The notes: generated by a model from the letters alone, not told the origin. DNA of 5,552 bases from Flavobacteriaceae bacterium (GCA_031273305.1 JAISSC010000189.1:1-5552); one strand, 5' to 3'. Counted from the first letter of the stretch, positions 1-5,474 are shown. Numbers and translations: made by a program.

Positions 1-108
1 AGGCTGTCCAAAAAGTCAAAGCAGTCTCTTTCTTATTCGGATACCTGATGGAATCATGGTGTCGATTATGCGATTCTCAGAGGGTTCGCCGACCTTTTTG
101 GACAGCCT
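1..108. repeat. MITE-like segment or IS remnant with terminal inverted repeats
   Basis: The first 15 bases (AGGCTGTCCAAAAAG) are the exact reverse complement of 94-108 (CTTTTTGGACAGCCT). The match continues inward for two more bases (TC/GA) if one extra C at 93 is bulged out. About 78 bp lie between the arms, with no ORF that looks coding. Ends of the form GAGGCTGTCCAAAAAGT resemble terminal inverted repeats of IS1182/IS5-like insertion sequences; this resemblance is from memory. The size suggests a miniature non-autonomous element or a collapsed IS. The left arm begins at the window edge, so the true outer boundary and any target-site duplication cannot be seen. An alternative is a hairpin unrelated to transposition. 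Confidence 0.6.
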
Positions 109-150
109 CCAATTCAGGAAGGAATGTGGCAATCTCAACAATGATAACGC

Positions 151-180
151 ACAGAAACGCCCAAATTGGGACGTCTCTAC
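151..180. repeat. Imperfect palindrome with GTAGAGACG-type arms
   Basis: The left arm ACAGAAACGCCCAA (151-164) pairs with the right arm TTGGGACGTCTCTAC (166-180) around a single central A. Pairing is perfect for the inner five bases (CCCAA/TTGGG). It continues after a one-base bulge (T at 172 region), with one A-C mismatch in the outer arm. Read on the minus strand, the outer arm is GTAGAGACG, which resembles the ends of short palindromic intergenic repeats I recall from Bacteroidota and cyanobacteria. It is probably a decayed member of such a REP-like family. No gene overlaps it. Confidence 0.4.
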
Positions 181-199
181 AATGCCTGTTATGGTTTAG

Positions 200-330
200 C
201 CTGATGCACAGGGGTATCTCTGACAAAGGAAGTGACCCTGCGTGAGGGATTGAAGTGGAAATCCTTTTTGTGAGGAACGAGCAAAAAGATTGGAACGGAA
301 AGCCCGACCCGATAGGGACACGCCCAAATT
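200..330. repeat. Structured intergenic element, probably a dispersed Bacteroidota repeat
   Basis: The stretch has several nested pairings. CAGGG (209-213) pairs with CCCTG (236-240). GCGTG (240-244) pairs with CACGC (319-323) and would close the element. ATCCTTTTTG (261-270) pairs with CAAAAAGAT (282-290) with one bulged C, and CCC-GATA-GGG (308-317) forms a small hairpin. Base 240 is shared, so the first two helices compete or abut. The text around AGGGATTGAAGTGGAAATCC and GGAAAGCCCGACCC resembles a non-coding family that recurs between genes in many Bacteroidota genomes. That is recall, and I cannot name the family. Short ORFs here are not convincing. It could be a structured RNA read on the plus strand, since it runs into a hairpin that would also terminate plus-strand transcripts, or a mobile repeat. 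Confidence 0.5.
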
Positions 331-363
331 AAAAAAACACCCGTCCAAAGGCAGGTGTTTTTA
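331..363 (-). terminator. Intrinsic terminator of the thrS-infC-rpmI-rplT cluster
   Basis: On the minus strand, AAAAACACC (from 362 to 354) pairs with GGTGTTTTT (341 to 333). Extra pairing inside the arms leaves a small loop around TTTG, and a run of seven T follows on the transcript (337-331). It begins 25 bases beyond the rplT stop codon, where the cluster should end. The plus-strand reading also ends in TTTTTATTTG, so the hairpin may act in both directions. Confidence 0.85.
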
Positions 364-387
364 TTTGATAACGAAGATGATATTATC

Positions 388-735
388 TTATTTTTTAACA
401 GTATCAACCACAGCCTTAAAAGCCTCCGGATGATTCATAGCTAAGTCTGCTAATACTTTCCTGTTTAATTCAATGTTTTTTTCTTTCAACAACCCTATAA
501 ATCGGGAGTAAGAAAGACCGTATTGTCTGGTACCTGCATTGATCCTCTGAATCCACAATGCTCTGAAATTTCTTTTCTTTTGCTTTCTACCTACATAGGC
601 ATACTGCAACGCTTTTTCAACAGCATTCTTTGCAACAGTCCAAACATTTTTTCTTCGTCCGTAATAGCCTTTAGCTAATTTTAGGATTCTTTTTCTTCGC
701 GCTCTCGACGCTACTGCGTTAACTGATCTTGGCAT
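388..735 (-). CDS. rplT: 50S ribosomal protein L20
   Basis: This encodes ribosomal protein L20, a 23S rRNA-binding protein needed early in large-subunit assembly. The product is 115 residues, within the usual family length. The N-terminal half is a long basic helix region (RARRKRILKLAKGYYGRR at 11-28), the rRNA-threading extension. The family signature follows around 52-69, with KKRNFRALWIQRINAG and the invariant Trp at 61. The ATG start gives the standard MPRSVNAVASR beginning, and the upstream context is A-rich (AAAAAAATTATG) without a Shine-Dalgarno motif, as is common in Bacteroidota. It is the last gene of the cluster, 111 bases after rpmI and just before a strong terminator. In E. coli and Bacillus, L20 represses its own operon by binding leader or intergenic RNA. 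The long structured spacer here would fit that, but this is inference. Confidence 0.98.
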   Translation of the reverse strand: MPRSVNAVASRARRKRILKLAKGYYGRRKNVWTVAKNAVEKALQYAYVGRKQKKRNFRALWIQRINAGTRQYGLSYSRFIGLLKEKNIELNRKVLADLAMNHPEAFKAVVDTVKK

Positions 736-846
736 AATTTTTTTGTTTTTTTGAACCGGGCGGAAGTTTTACCTTCTCTTAGGTGCACCAATTCAGGGTT
801 AAACTTAAGTTAAATTTTTAAACCGGAATATTCTTATAAAATATTC
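736..846 (-). promoter_or_regulatory. Structured rpmI-rplT spacer, candidate L20 control element
   Basis: The 111-base spacer is long for a ribosomal protein pair and dense in pairing potential. Immediately after the rpmI stop, GAATATT (846-840) pairs with AATATTC (832-826) around a seven-base loop. Downstream lie the palindromes AACTTAAGTT (802-811) and GGTGCACC (782-789), and a GAAG/CTTC hairpin around GTAAAA. The first hairpin lacks a T tract, so it does not look like an ordinary terminator. L20 autoregulation through operon RNA is known in other phyla. A role here is inferred only from position and structure, and I recognise no published L20 leader consensus. Confidence 0.35.
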
Positions 847-1044
847 TTATTTAAGTAATAATTGTCTTTTTACGCTTACTTCATCTACTCTGTCAACCAA
901 AGTTGAATACGTTAGATTACGTTTACGTTTTGTGCTTTTTTTAGTCAAAATATGACTTTTGAATGCGTGTTTTCTTTTTATCTTACCTGACCCGGTAATT
1001 GAAAAACGTTTTTTAGCACCTGATTTTGTCTTTAATTTCGGCAT
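847..1044 (-). CDS. rpmI: 50S ribosomal protein L35
   Basis: This encodes ribosomal protein L35, a small basic large-subunit protein. The product is 65 residues, the normal length. It begins MPKLKTKSGAKKRFSITGSG, which contains the L35 family signature (K-x-K-T-K-S-G-A-x-K-R-F). It continues with the typical basic run KIKRKHAFKSHILTKKSTKRKR and ends in KRQLLLK. The start is ATG, preceded by the purine-rich AGAGAGAAAAA. It lies 66 bases after infC and upstream of rplT in the conserved infC-rpmI-rplT order. A TAAATTTG box 26 bases before the start suggests a secondary promoter that would let L35 and L20 be made independently of thrS-infC. Confidence 0.98.
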   Translation of the reverse strand: MPKLKTKSGAKKRFSITGSGKIKRKHAFKSHILTKKSTKRKRNLTYSTLVDRVDEVSVKRQLLLK

Positions 1045-1070
1045 TTTTTCTCTCTTTTTTATCTCGTTAT

Positions 1071-1078
1071 CAAATTTA
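1071..1078 (-). promoter_or_regulatory. Candidate Bacteroidota -7 box upstream of rpmI
   Basis: The minus strand reads TAAATTTG, an exact match to the Bacteroidota -7 consensus TAnnTTTG, ending 26 bases before the rpmI ATG. No convincing TTG-type -33 element is visible about 20 bases upstream. The region is very AT-rich, so a chance match is possible. The same box stands at nearly the same distance (22 bases) before thrS, which raises its credibility. It would drive rpmI-rplT with a short leader. Confidence 0.4.
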
Positions 1079-1110
1079 TTTTTAACTAATATTATAATTT
1101 TATACTTAAT

Positions 1111-1665
1111 TTATTTTTTAGGAGCCATCATCATAATCATTCTCTTTCCTTCCAATTTCGGCATCTGCTCCACCTTTCCCCATTCTTCCAATTCCTGAGC
1201 TAATTTTAACAATAAGATCTGTCCCTGATCTTTAAAAACAATGGAACGTCCTTTAAAGAAAACATACGCCTTTAGTTTAGAACCTTCTTCCAGAAATTTT
1301 TGAGCATGCTTCTTTTTAAACTCAAAATCGTGCTCATCCGTTTGTGGACCGAAGCGAATCTCTTTTACAACTACCTTAGTTTGTTTAGACTTAAGCTCTT
1401 TTTGCTTCTTTTTCTGCTCATATAAGAACTTTTTATAGTCTACTATCCTACACACCGGAGGAGTTGCATTTTCGGTTATCATTACCAGATCCAACTCTAA
1501 TTCGTTTGCTAATTTAAGAGCCTCAGAAGTAGAATATACTCCCTGCGTTGTATTTTCTCCTACGAGCCTTATTTCGGGAACACGAATGTTTTCATTTATC
1601 TTGTGTTCGTCTTCCTGCTTTCTGGGGATGTACCTCCCTCTTGAAAAATTTCTGTTAAGTGCTAT
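1111..1665 (-). CDS. infC: Translation initiation factor IF-3, non-canonical ATA start
   Basis: IF-3 binds the 30S subunit, blocks premature 50S joining and checks start-codon/initiator-tRNA pairing. From ATA at 1665 the product is 184 residues, typical for the family. The N-terminal domain (about 1-80) contains HKINENIRVPEIRLVGEN and ATPPVCRIVDYKKF. A Lys-rich linker (YEQKKKQKELKSKQTK, about 82-97) leads to the C-terminal 30S-binding domain with VVVKEIRFGPQTDEHDFEF, FFKGRSIVFKDQG and MPKLEGKRM. The frame is open from the thrS stop (1678-1680) but has no ATG, GTG or TTG until a TTG at 1494, which would delete most of the N-terminal domain. ATA followed by GCA matches the MA... start of flavobacterial IF-3 as I recall it. 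E. coli infC uses AUU, which IF-3 itself disfavours, so an ATA start suggests the same self-limiting control. It lies 12 bases after thrS. ATC at 1629 or ATT at 1587 are less likely starts. Confidence 0.93.
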   Translation of the reverse strand: MALNRNFSRGRYIPRKQEDEHKINENIRVPEIRLVGENTTQGVYSTSEALKLANELELDLVMITENATPPVCRIVDYKKFLYEQKKKQKELKSKQTKVVVKEIRFGPQTDEHDFEFKKKHAQKFLEEGSKLKAYVFFKGRSIVFKDQGQILLLKLAQELEEWGKVEQMPKLEGKRMIMMMAPKK

Positions 1666-1677
1666 GGTTCTAAAATT

Positions 1678-3600
1678 TTATGGTTTATCCGTTACTTTTT
1701 TCATCATTGATATTGCTTCTTCCAGAGTAAAAGTACCCAAATCTCCTTCTCCTCTTCGACGAATTGAAACAGTGCCGGATGCCTCCTCTTTTTCTCCTAC
1801 TACAAACATATAGGGGATTTTCTTTATCTCTGCATCCCTTATTTTTTTACCCGTCTTTTCGTTACGCTCATCAATCAAACCGCAAATATCCGAATTTTCC
1901 ATTAAATGCAAAACTTTTTTTGCATAATCCGTATATTTTTCGCTTATAGGCAACACCACAAACGGTTCAGGGCTTAACCACAAAGGCAAATCCCCTGCAG
2001 TGTGTTCCAATAATATCGCTACAAAACGTTCCAAAGAACCAAAAGGCGCACGATGTATCATCACCGGACGGTGCTTCTCGTTATCTGAACCTACGTAATG
2101 CAAATCAAATCGTTCCGGGAGGTTATAATCTACCTGAATGGTTCCCAATTGCCAACTTCTTCCTAAAGCATCTTTTACCATAAAATCCAGCTTAGGCCCA
2201 TAAAAAGCAGCTTCTCCATATTCTATGACAGTAGGTAATCCTTTCTCTTTGACGGCTGTTTTAATCGCATTCTCCGCTTTCTCCCAATTCTCGTCGGTTC
2301 CTATGTATTTTTCATGATTTTCTTTATCTCGTAAGGAAACCTGAGCAGTATAGTCATTAAAGCCTAAAGAGGTAAAAGTATATAGCACCAGATCGATCAC
2401 TTTTTCAAATTCACTGATTAGCTGGTCGGGAGTGCAGAAGATATGGGCATCATCTTGAGTAAATCCGCGCACACGGGTCAATCCGTGCAGTTCTCCGCTT
2501 TGTTCGTATCTGTACACGGTTCCAAATTCGGCAAACCGTTTGGGTAAGTCTTTATATGACCACGGCGAAGAACGATAAATCTCGCAGTGATGGGGACAGT
2601 TCATGGGCTTTAACAAAAATTCTTCTCCTTCATTCGGAGTTTTTATCGGCTGGAAGCTATCGGCTCCGTATTTTTCGTAATGTCCGCTGGTTATATACAG
2701 GTCTTTGTGTCCTACATGGGGAGTGGCTACCAATTCATATCCTGCTTTTCGTTGAGCCTCACTAAGAAACTCAATCAATTTTTGTCTCAATTTTGCTCCT
2801 TTGGGTAACCATAAAGGCAACCCGGCTCCTACTTTTTCTGAAAAGGTGAATAAGCCTAATTCTTTTCCTAACTTCCTGTGATCTCGCTTTTTAGCTTCCT
2901 CTAACCTCTCTAAATATTCTGTGAGGTCTTTTTGTTTCGGAAAAGTAATTCCATAGACCCTGACTAATTGTTTATTTTTTTCACTACCTCTCCAATAGGC
3001 TCCGGCCGCATTCAAAACTTTGGTTGCTTTTACGATTCCCGTGGATGGAATATGCCCTCCCCGACAAAGGTCTGTAAAGTTGTCATGAGTTACGAAAGTA
3101 ATCGTGCCATCTTCTAAATTTTCTATTAATTCCGTCTTATATTCGTTGTCTTTATATATCTCCAGAGCTTCTTTCTTGGAAACGGGATATTTCTTGAATT
3201 GAACATCTTTTTTGGCATTTTCCAGCATTTTCTGTTCAATCTTCTCGAAATCTTTCTCGGAAAAAATATCAGTCCCGAAGTCTACATCATAGTAAAAACC
3301 GTTTTCTATCGGAGGTCCGATGGTCAACTTTGCTCCCGGATAATATTCCATGATAGCCTGAGCCAACAAATGGGCAGAAGAATGCCAAAATGCCTTTTTC
3401 CCTAAGTCGTCATTCCAGGTTAGTAATTGTACCGTAGCATCTGCCGTTATAGGTGTGGTAACTTCTTCCTGTTTTCCATCTATTAATGCAGAGATCGTGT
3501 TTCGTGCCAAACCTTCTGAAATACTTCTGGCAACGTCCATCGGTGTTACGGAACTTTCAAATCCTTTCACACTTCCATCGGGAAGGGTAATTTTTATCAT
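1678..3600 (-). CDS. thrS: Threonine--tRNA ligase
   Basis: This cytoplasmic class II synthetase charges tRNA-Thr with threonine and edits mischarged Ser-tRNA-Thr. The product is 640 residues, full length (E. coli ThrRS is 642). The order is a TGS domain (1-61, MIKITLPDGS), the editing domain with HSSAH (His73, His77) and CRGGH (Cys179, His183), the catalytic core, and an anticodon-binding domain (about 544-640). Zinc-site residues are Cys335 in MNCPHH, His386 in TQDDAHIF and His516 in HRAPFGS, matching E. coli Cys334, His385 and His511. Motif 2 is visible around 357-380 (EFGTVYRYEQSG, LTRVRGFTQ) and motif 3 around 516-526. No expected residue is missing. The ATG at 3600 gives the standard TGS start and has a TAAATTTG box 22 bases upstream. 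That leaves too short a leader for E. coli-type tRNA-mimic operator control. It heads the thrS-infC-rpmI-rplT cluster. Confidence 0.98.
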   Translation of the reverse strand: MIKITLPDGSVKGFESSVTPMDVARSISEGLARNTISALIDGKQEEVTTPITADATVQLLTWNDDLGKKAFWHSSAHLLAQAIMEYYPGAKLTIGPPIENGFYYDVDFGTDIFSEKDFEKIEQKMLENAKKDVQFKKYPVSKKEALEIYKDNEYKTELIENLEDGTITFVTHDNFTDLCRGGHIPSTGIVKATKVLNAAGAYWRGSEKNKQLVRVYGITFPKQKDLTEYLERLEEAKKRDHRKLGKELGLFTFSEKVGAGLPLWLPKGAKLRQKLIEFLSEAQRKAGYELVATPHVGHKDLYITSGHYEKYGADSFQPIKTPNEGEEFLLKPMNCPHHCEIYRSSPWSYKDLPKRFAEFGTVYRYEQSGELHGLTRVRGFTQDDAHIFCTPDQLISEFEKVIDLVLYTFTSLGFNDYTAQVSLRDKENHEKYIGTDENWEKAENAIKTAVKEKGLPTVIEYGEAAFYGPKLDFMVKDALGRSWQLGTIQVDYNLPERFDLHYVGSDNEKHRPVMIHRAPFGSLERFVAILLEHTAGDLPLWLSPEPFVVLPISEKYTDYAKKVLHLMENSDICGLIDERNEKTGKKIRDAEIKKIPYMFVVGEKEEASGTVSIRRRGEGDLGTFTLEEAISMMKKVTDKP

Positions 3601-3622
3601 TCTTCTAATTTTTTTAAGGCTA

Positions 3623-3646
3623 CAAATTTACGAAAGTTTTGTAAAT
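3623..3646 (-). promoter_or_regulatory. Candidate thrS promoter with overlapping inverted repeat
   Basis: The minus strand carries TAAATTTG (3630-3623), an exact match to the Bacteroidota -7 consensus TAnnTTTG, 22 bases before the thrS ATG. A clear -33 TTG is not visible. An inverted repeat ATTTAC-N9-GTAAAT (3646-3641 with 3631-3626) overlaps the upstream half of the box and could be an operator or a chance feature of AT-rich DNA. The predicted leader is only about 15-20 bases, so no room exists for a T-box or operator-type RNA. Confidence 0.5.
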
Positions 3647-3693
3647 CCTTTTTTATTTTATTTATAATTTATGCTGACGCAAACTCTCCCTCC

Positions 3694-5031
3694 CTAACGT
3701 TCAAATTTCAATCGTTCTCCTCTTACTTCGTTTATGATACCTCTATCAAAAGCGAGCTTACCGTTAAGGAAAGTTTTCTCAATGGTAGTAGAAAACGTTT
3801 TGTTCTCCAGAGGAGACCACTTGCATTTATACAATATATTATCCTGTGTGACAGTATAGGGTTTATCCGGATTTACCAACACCAAATCGGCAAAATATCC
3901 TTTCCGTATATATCCTCGTTTATGTATCTGAAACAAATCAGCAGGGGCATGGCACATTTTGGTCACGACCTGTTCTTTGGTTATCTTCCCCTGTCGGGAT
4001 AACTCCAGCATCATTTGCAACGAATGTTGTATCAATGGCCCTCCTGAGGCTGCCTGTAAACATCCTCCTTCTTTTTCATTCAAAAGATGCGGAGCATGAT
4101 CGGTAGCGATTACATCTAACTTGTTATCTACTAATGCTTTCAACAGAGCATCTCTATCTTGTTTGGTCTTTACCGCCGGGTTCCACTTAATTCGGGAGCC
4201 ACATTTTTCATAATCTTCATCGGAGAACCAAAGGTGATGAACACAGGCTTCTCCGGTAATTTTTTTATCGGAAATAGGTCTGGCATCAAAGAGGCTTAAT
4301 TCTCTTTCGGTAGACAGGTGCAAAATATGAAGCCGGGTCCCATATTTGTGTGCCAATTCCACTGCTTCGGACGAAGATCGGTAACACGCTTCCGCACTGC
4401 GTATCAACGGATGATAGGGTATGGGGATATAATCGCCGAATTCTGCTTTGTATTTTTCTATATTGGCTTTTATAATTTCTTCTTTTTCACAATGGGTAGC
4501 GATTAGCATGTCAACTTCTGCAAAAATCGTTTCCAATGTCTTTTTATTGTCTACCAGCATATTTCCGGTTGAGGAACCCATAAATATTTTTATCCCGCAC
4601 ACTTCTTTGGAATTTACTTTTTTTAATTCTGCCCTATTATCGTTGGTAGCCCCCATATAAAAGGAATAATTGGCATAAGATCTTTGTGCTCCCATCTCAA
4701 ACTTATGTTCCAAAGCCTCCAGAGTAGTTGTCTGTGGGTTGGTATTGGGCATCTCCATGAAAGAGGTTACTCCTCCGGCAATTGCGGCACGACTTTCGCT
4801 TGCAATGTCTCCCTTGTGTGTCAATCCGGGTTCCCGAAAATGTACCTGATCATCTATCAGACCGGGAAGAAGCCATAATCCGGATGCTTCTACAATTTCT
4901 GCTCTCCGAAGGATTTCATCAGGAACTTTTTCTGTGGTATATATTTCTGAAATGAGACCGTTCTCTATCAGGACGGAACCGGTAAACGAAATGCCTTCAT
5001 TGATCAGGGTAGCATTATGAATTATTATCAT
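3694..5031 (-). CDS. pyrC: Dihydroorotase (class I amidohydrolase family)
   Basis: The predicted role is reversible cyclisation of N-carbamoyl-L-aspartate to dihydroorotate, the third step of pyrimidine synthesis, in the cytoplasm. The 445-residue length fits class I enzymes. After a short N-terminal beta segment comes the amidohydrolase barrel, with IDDQVHFREPGLTHKGD (59-75), NYSFYMGATNDN (121-132), GIKIFMGSSTGN (146-157, Lys148 the likely carboxylated Lys), ATHCE (His180), LHILHLSTERE (His238) and IATDHAPH (Asp311). The C-terminal YFADLVLVNPDKPYTV is typical of the family. The class hallmark D-x-H-x-H is altered: the first metal His is Gln62 and only His64 remains. I recall the same DDQVHFREPG in other Bacteroidota, so it is probably a lineage variant. 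A second dihydroorotase elsewhere in the genome, or a different cyclic-amide substrate, cannot be excluded. The ATG start follows A-rich DNA. It lies between the SMR gene and thrS, with its own promoter candidate. Confidence 0.88.
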   Translation of the reverse strand: MIIIHNATLINEGISFTGSVLIENGLISEIYTTEKVPDEILRRAEIVEASGLWLLPGLIDDQVHFREPGLTHKGDIASESRAAIAGGVTSFMEMPNTNPQTTTLEALEHKFEMGAQRSYANYSFYMGATNDNRAELKKVNSKEVCGIKIFMGSSTGNMLVDNKKTLETIFAEVDMLIATHCEKEEIIKANIEKYKAEFGDYIPIPYHPLIRSAEACYRSSSEAVELAHKYGTRLHILHLSTERELSLFDARPISDKKITGEACVHHLWFSDEDYEKCGSRIKWNPAVKTKQDRDALLKALVDNKLDVIATDHAPHLLNEKEGGCLQAASGGPLIQHSLQMMLELSRQGKITKEQVVTKMCHAPADLFQIHKRGYIRKGYFADLVLVNPDKPYTVTQDNILYKCKWSPLENKTFSTTIEKTFLNGKLAFDRGIINEVRGERLKFER

Positions 5032-5069
5032 ATGTAATATCTTTTTTTAGGGTAGTTCTTGTCTTTCAT
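5028..5069 (-). other. Possible 13-codon upstream ORF overlapping the dihydroorotase start
   Basis: An ATG at 5069 opens a 13-codon frame (MKDKNYPKKRYYI). Its TGA stop overlaps the dihydroorotase ATG as ATGA, the arrangement used for translational coupling. The peptide is short, basic and unlike any family I know, and no strong ribosome-binding motif precedes it. It may be a leader peptide influencing initiation of the downstream gene, or a chance ORF. Confidence 0.2.
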
Positions 5070-5096
5070 AATAATCGGGTATGGATTTTCCAGTTC

Positions 5097-5134
5097 TAAA
5101 TATACTAAAAATAGGGGAAATACAAATGTATTTC
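5097..5134 (-). promoter_or_regulatory. Candidate dihydroorotase promoter and hairpin after the SMR gene
   Basis: Two promoter readings exist on the minus strand. One is TACATTTG (5130-5123), an exact TAnnTTTG match. The other is TTTG (5126-5123), then 18 bases, then TATATTTA (5104-5097), a near match with better -33 spacing. A perfect inverted repeat GAAATAC-ATTT-GTATTTC (5134-5117) covers the first box. It lies 5 bases beyond the SMR stop and is followed by CCCTATTTTTAG, so it could instead be a weak terminator for the SMR gene or an operator. Confidence 0.4.
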
Positions 5135-5139
5135 TCAAA

Positions 5140-5472
5140 TTAATGCCCTGCGGTTTTGGAAAAGAGGTTAATAATCAAAACTCCGATTATTATAAGGATA
5201 ATTCCGATAATGGCGGGAATGTCCAGCTTTTGTTTATACAAAAAATATCCGGAAAGACTGACTAATATAATCCCAACGCCCGACCATATTGCATAAGCGA
5301 TACCGATAGGAATAGTCCGTATTGCCTTTGTCAGGCAAAAAAGAGAGGAAAACAGCAGGAATAAAAACAACACAGTCGGTTTCCATCGGGTAAATTCTCT
5401 GGTCACAGGAAGCATGGAGGTGCCTGTTACTTCAAAGCAGATAGCCAGAATTAAGAATAAGTAGGACTTCAT
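5140..5472 (-). CDS. EmrE-like small multidrug resistance (SMR) transporter
   Basis: This is an inner-membrane proton antiporter of the SMR family, exporting lipophilic cations such as quaternary ammonium compounds in the best-known relatives. At 110 residues it has exactly the length of EmrE. Four hydrophobic segments are visible (about 3-21, 31-50, 57-76, 84-104). The proton/drug-coupling Glu14 is in CFEVTGTS. Tyr60 and Trp63 are in GIAYAIWSGVGI, and the TM4 region LDIPAIIGIILIIIGVLIIN is nearly EmrE-like. These features favour the Qac/EmrE branch over the guanidinium exporters (Gdx/SugE). The usual Lys after TM1 (EmrE Lys22) is Pro22 here, in SMLPVTREFTR. No partner SMR gene is adjacent, so a homodimer is likely. 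The ATG lies 2 bases after the stop of an upstream reading frame, suggesting co-transcription. Substrate is not deducible from the sequence. Confidence 0.93.
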   Translation of the reverse strand: MKSYLFLILAICFEVTGTSMLPVTREFTRWKPTVLFLFLLFSSLFCLTKAIRTIPIGIAYAIWSGVGIILVSLSGYFLYKQKLDIPAIIGIILIIIGVLIINLFSKTAGH

Positions 5473-5474
5473 AA

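Noticed and set aside
48..245. Plus-strand 65-codon ORF in the left intergenic region
   Set aside because: It starts inside the inverted-repeat segment and crosses the palindrome and part of the structured element. The product (Cys-, Trp- and Arg-scattered, no domain) looks like a chance translation of repeats.
1..387. tRNA gene, CRISPR array or origin in the gene-free left end
   Set aside because: No cloverleaf arms, no regularly spaced repeats and no DnaA-box cluster are visible.
189..407. Minus-strand 72-codon ORF overlapping the end of rplT
   Set aside because: It overlaps rplT, spans the terminator hairpin and lies mostly in the structured element. The protein has no recognisable family.
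826..846. Hairpin after rpmI as an intrinsic terminator
   Set aside because: The stem is AT-rich and no T tract follows on the minus strand, so it is better treated as part of the spacer structure.
1111..1494. infC starting at TTG 1494 (127 residues)
   Set aside because: This would remove 57 residues of clear IF-3 N-terminal domain that remain open and conserved upstream.
1666..1680. A thrS-infC fusion by stop-codon readthrough, since the two lie in the same frame
   Set aside because: Both proteins have normal lengths and ends, and a plain TAA separates them. Sharing the frame is a one-in-three coincidence.
1586..3405. Plus-strand ORFs antisense to infC and thrS
   Set aside because: They are shadows of strongly conserved minus-strand genes and their translations show no domain.
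4318..5265. Plus-strand ORFs opposite dihydroorotase and the SMR gene
   Set aside because: They are antisense shadows, with low-complexity or hydrophobic runs mirroring the real codons.
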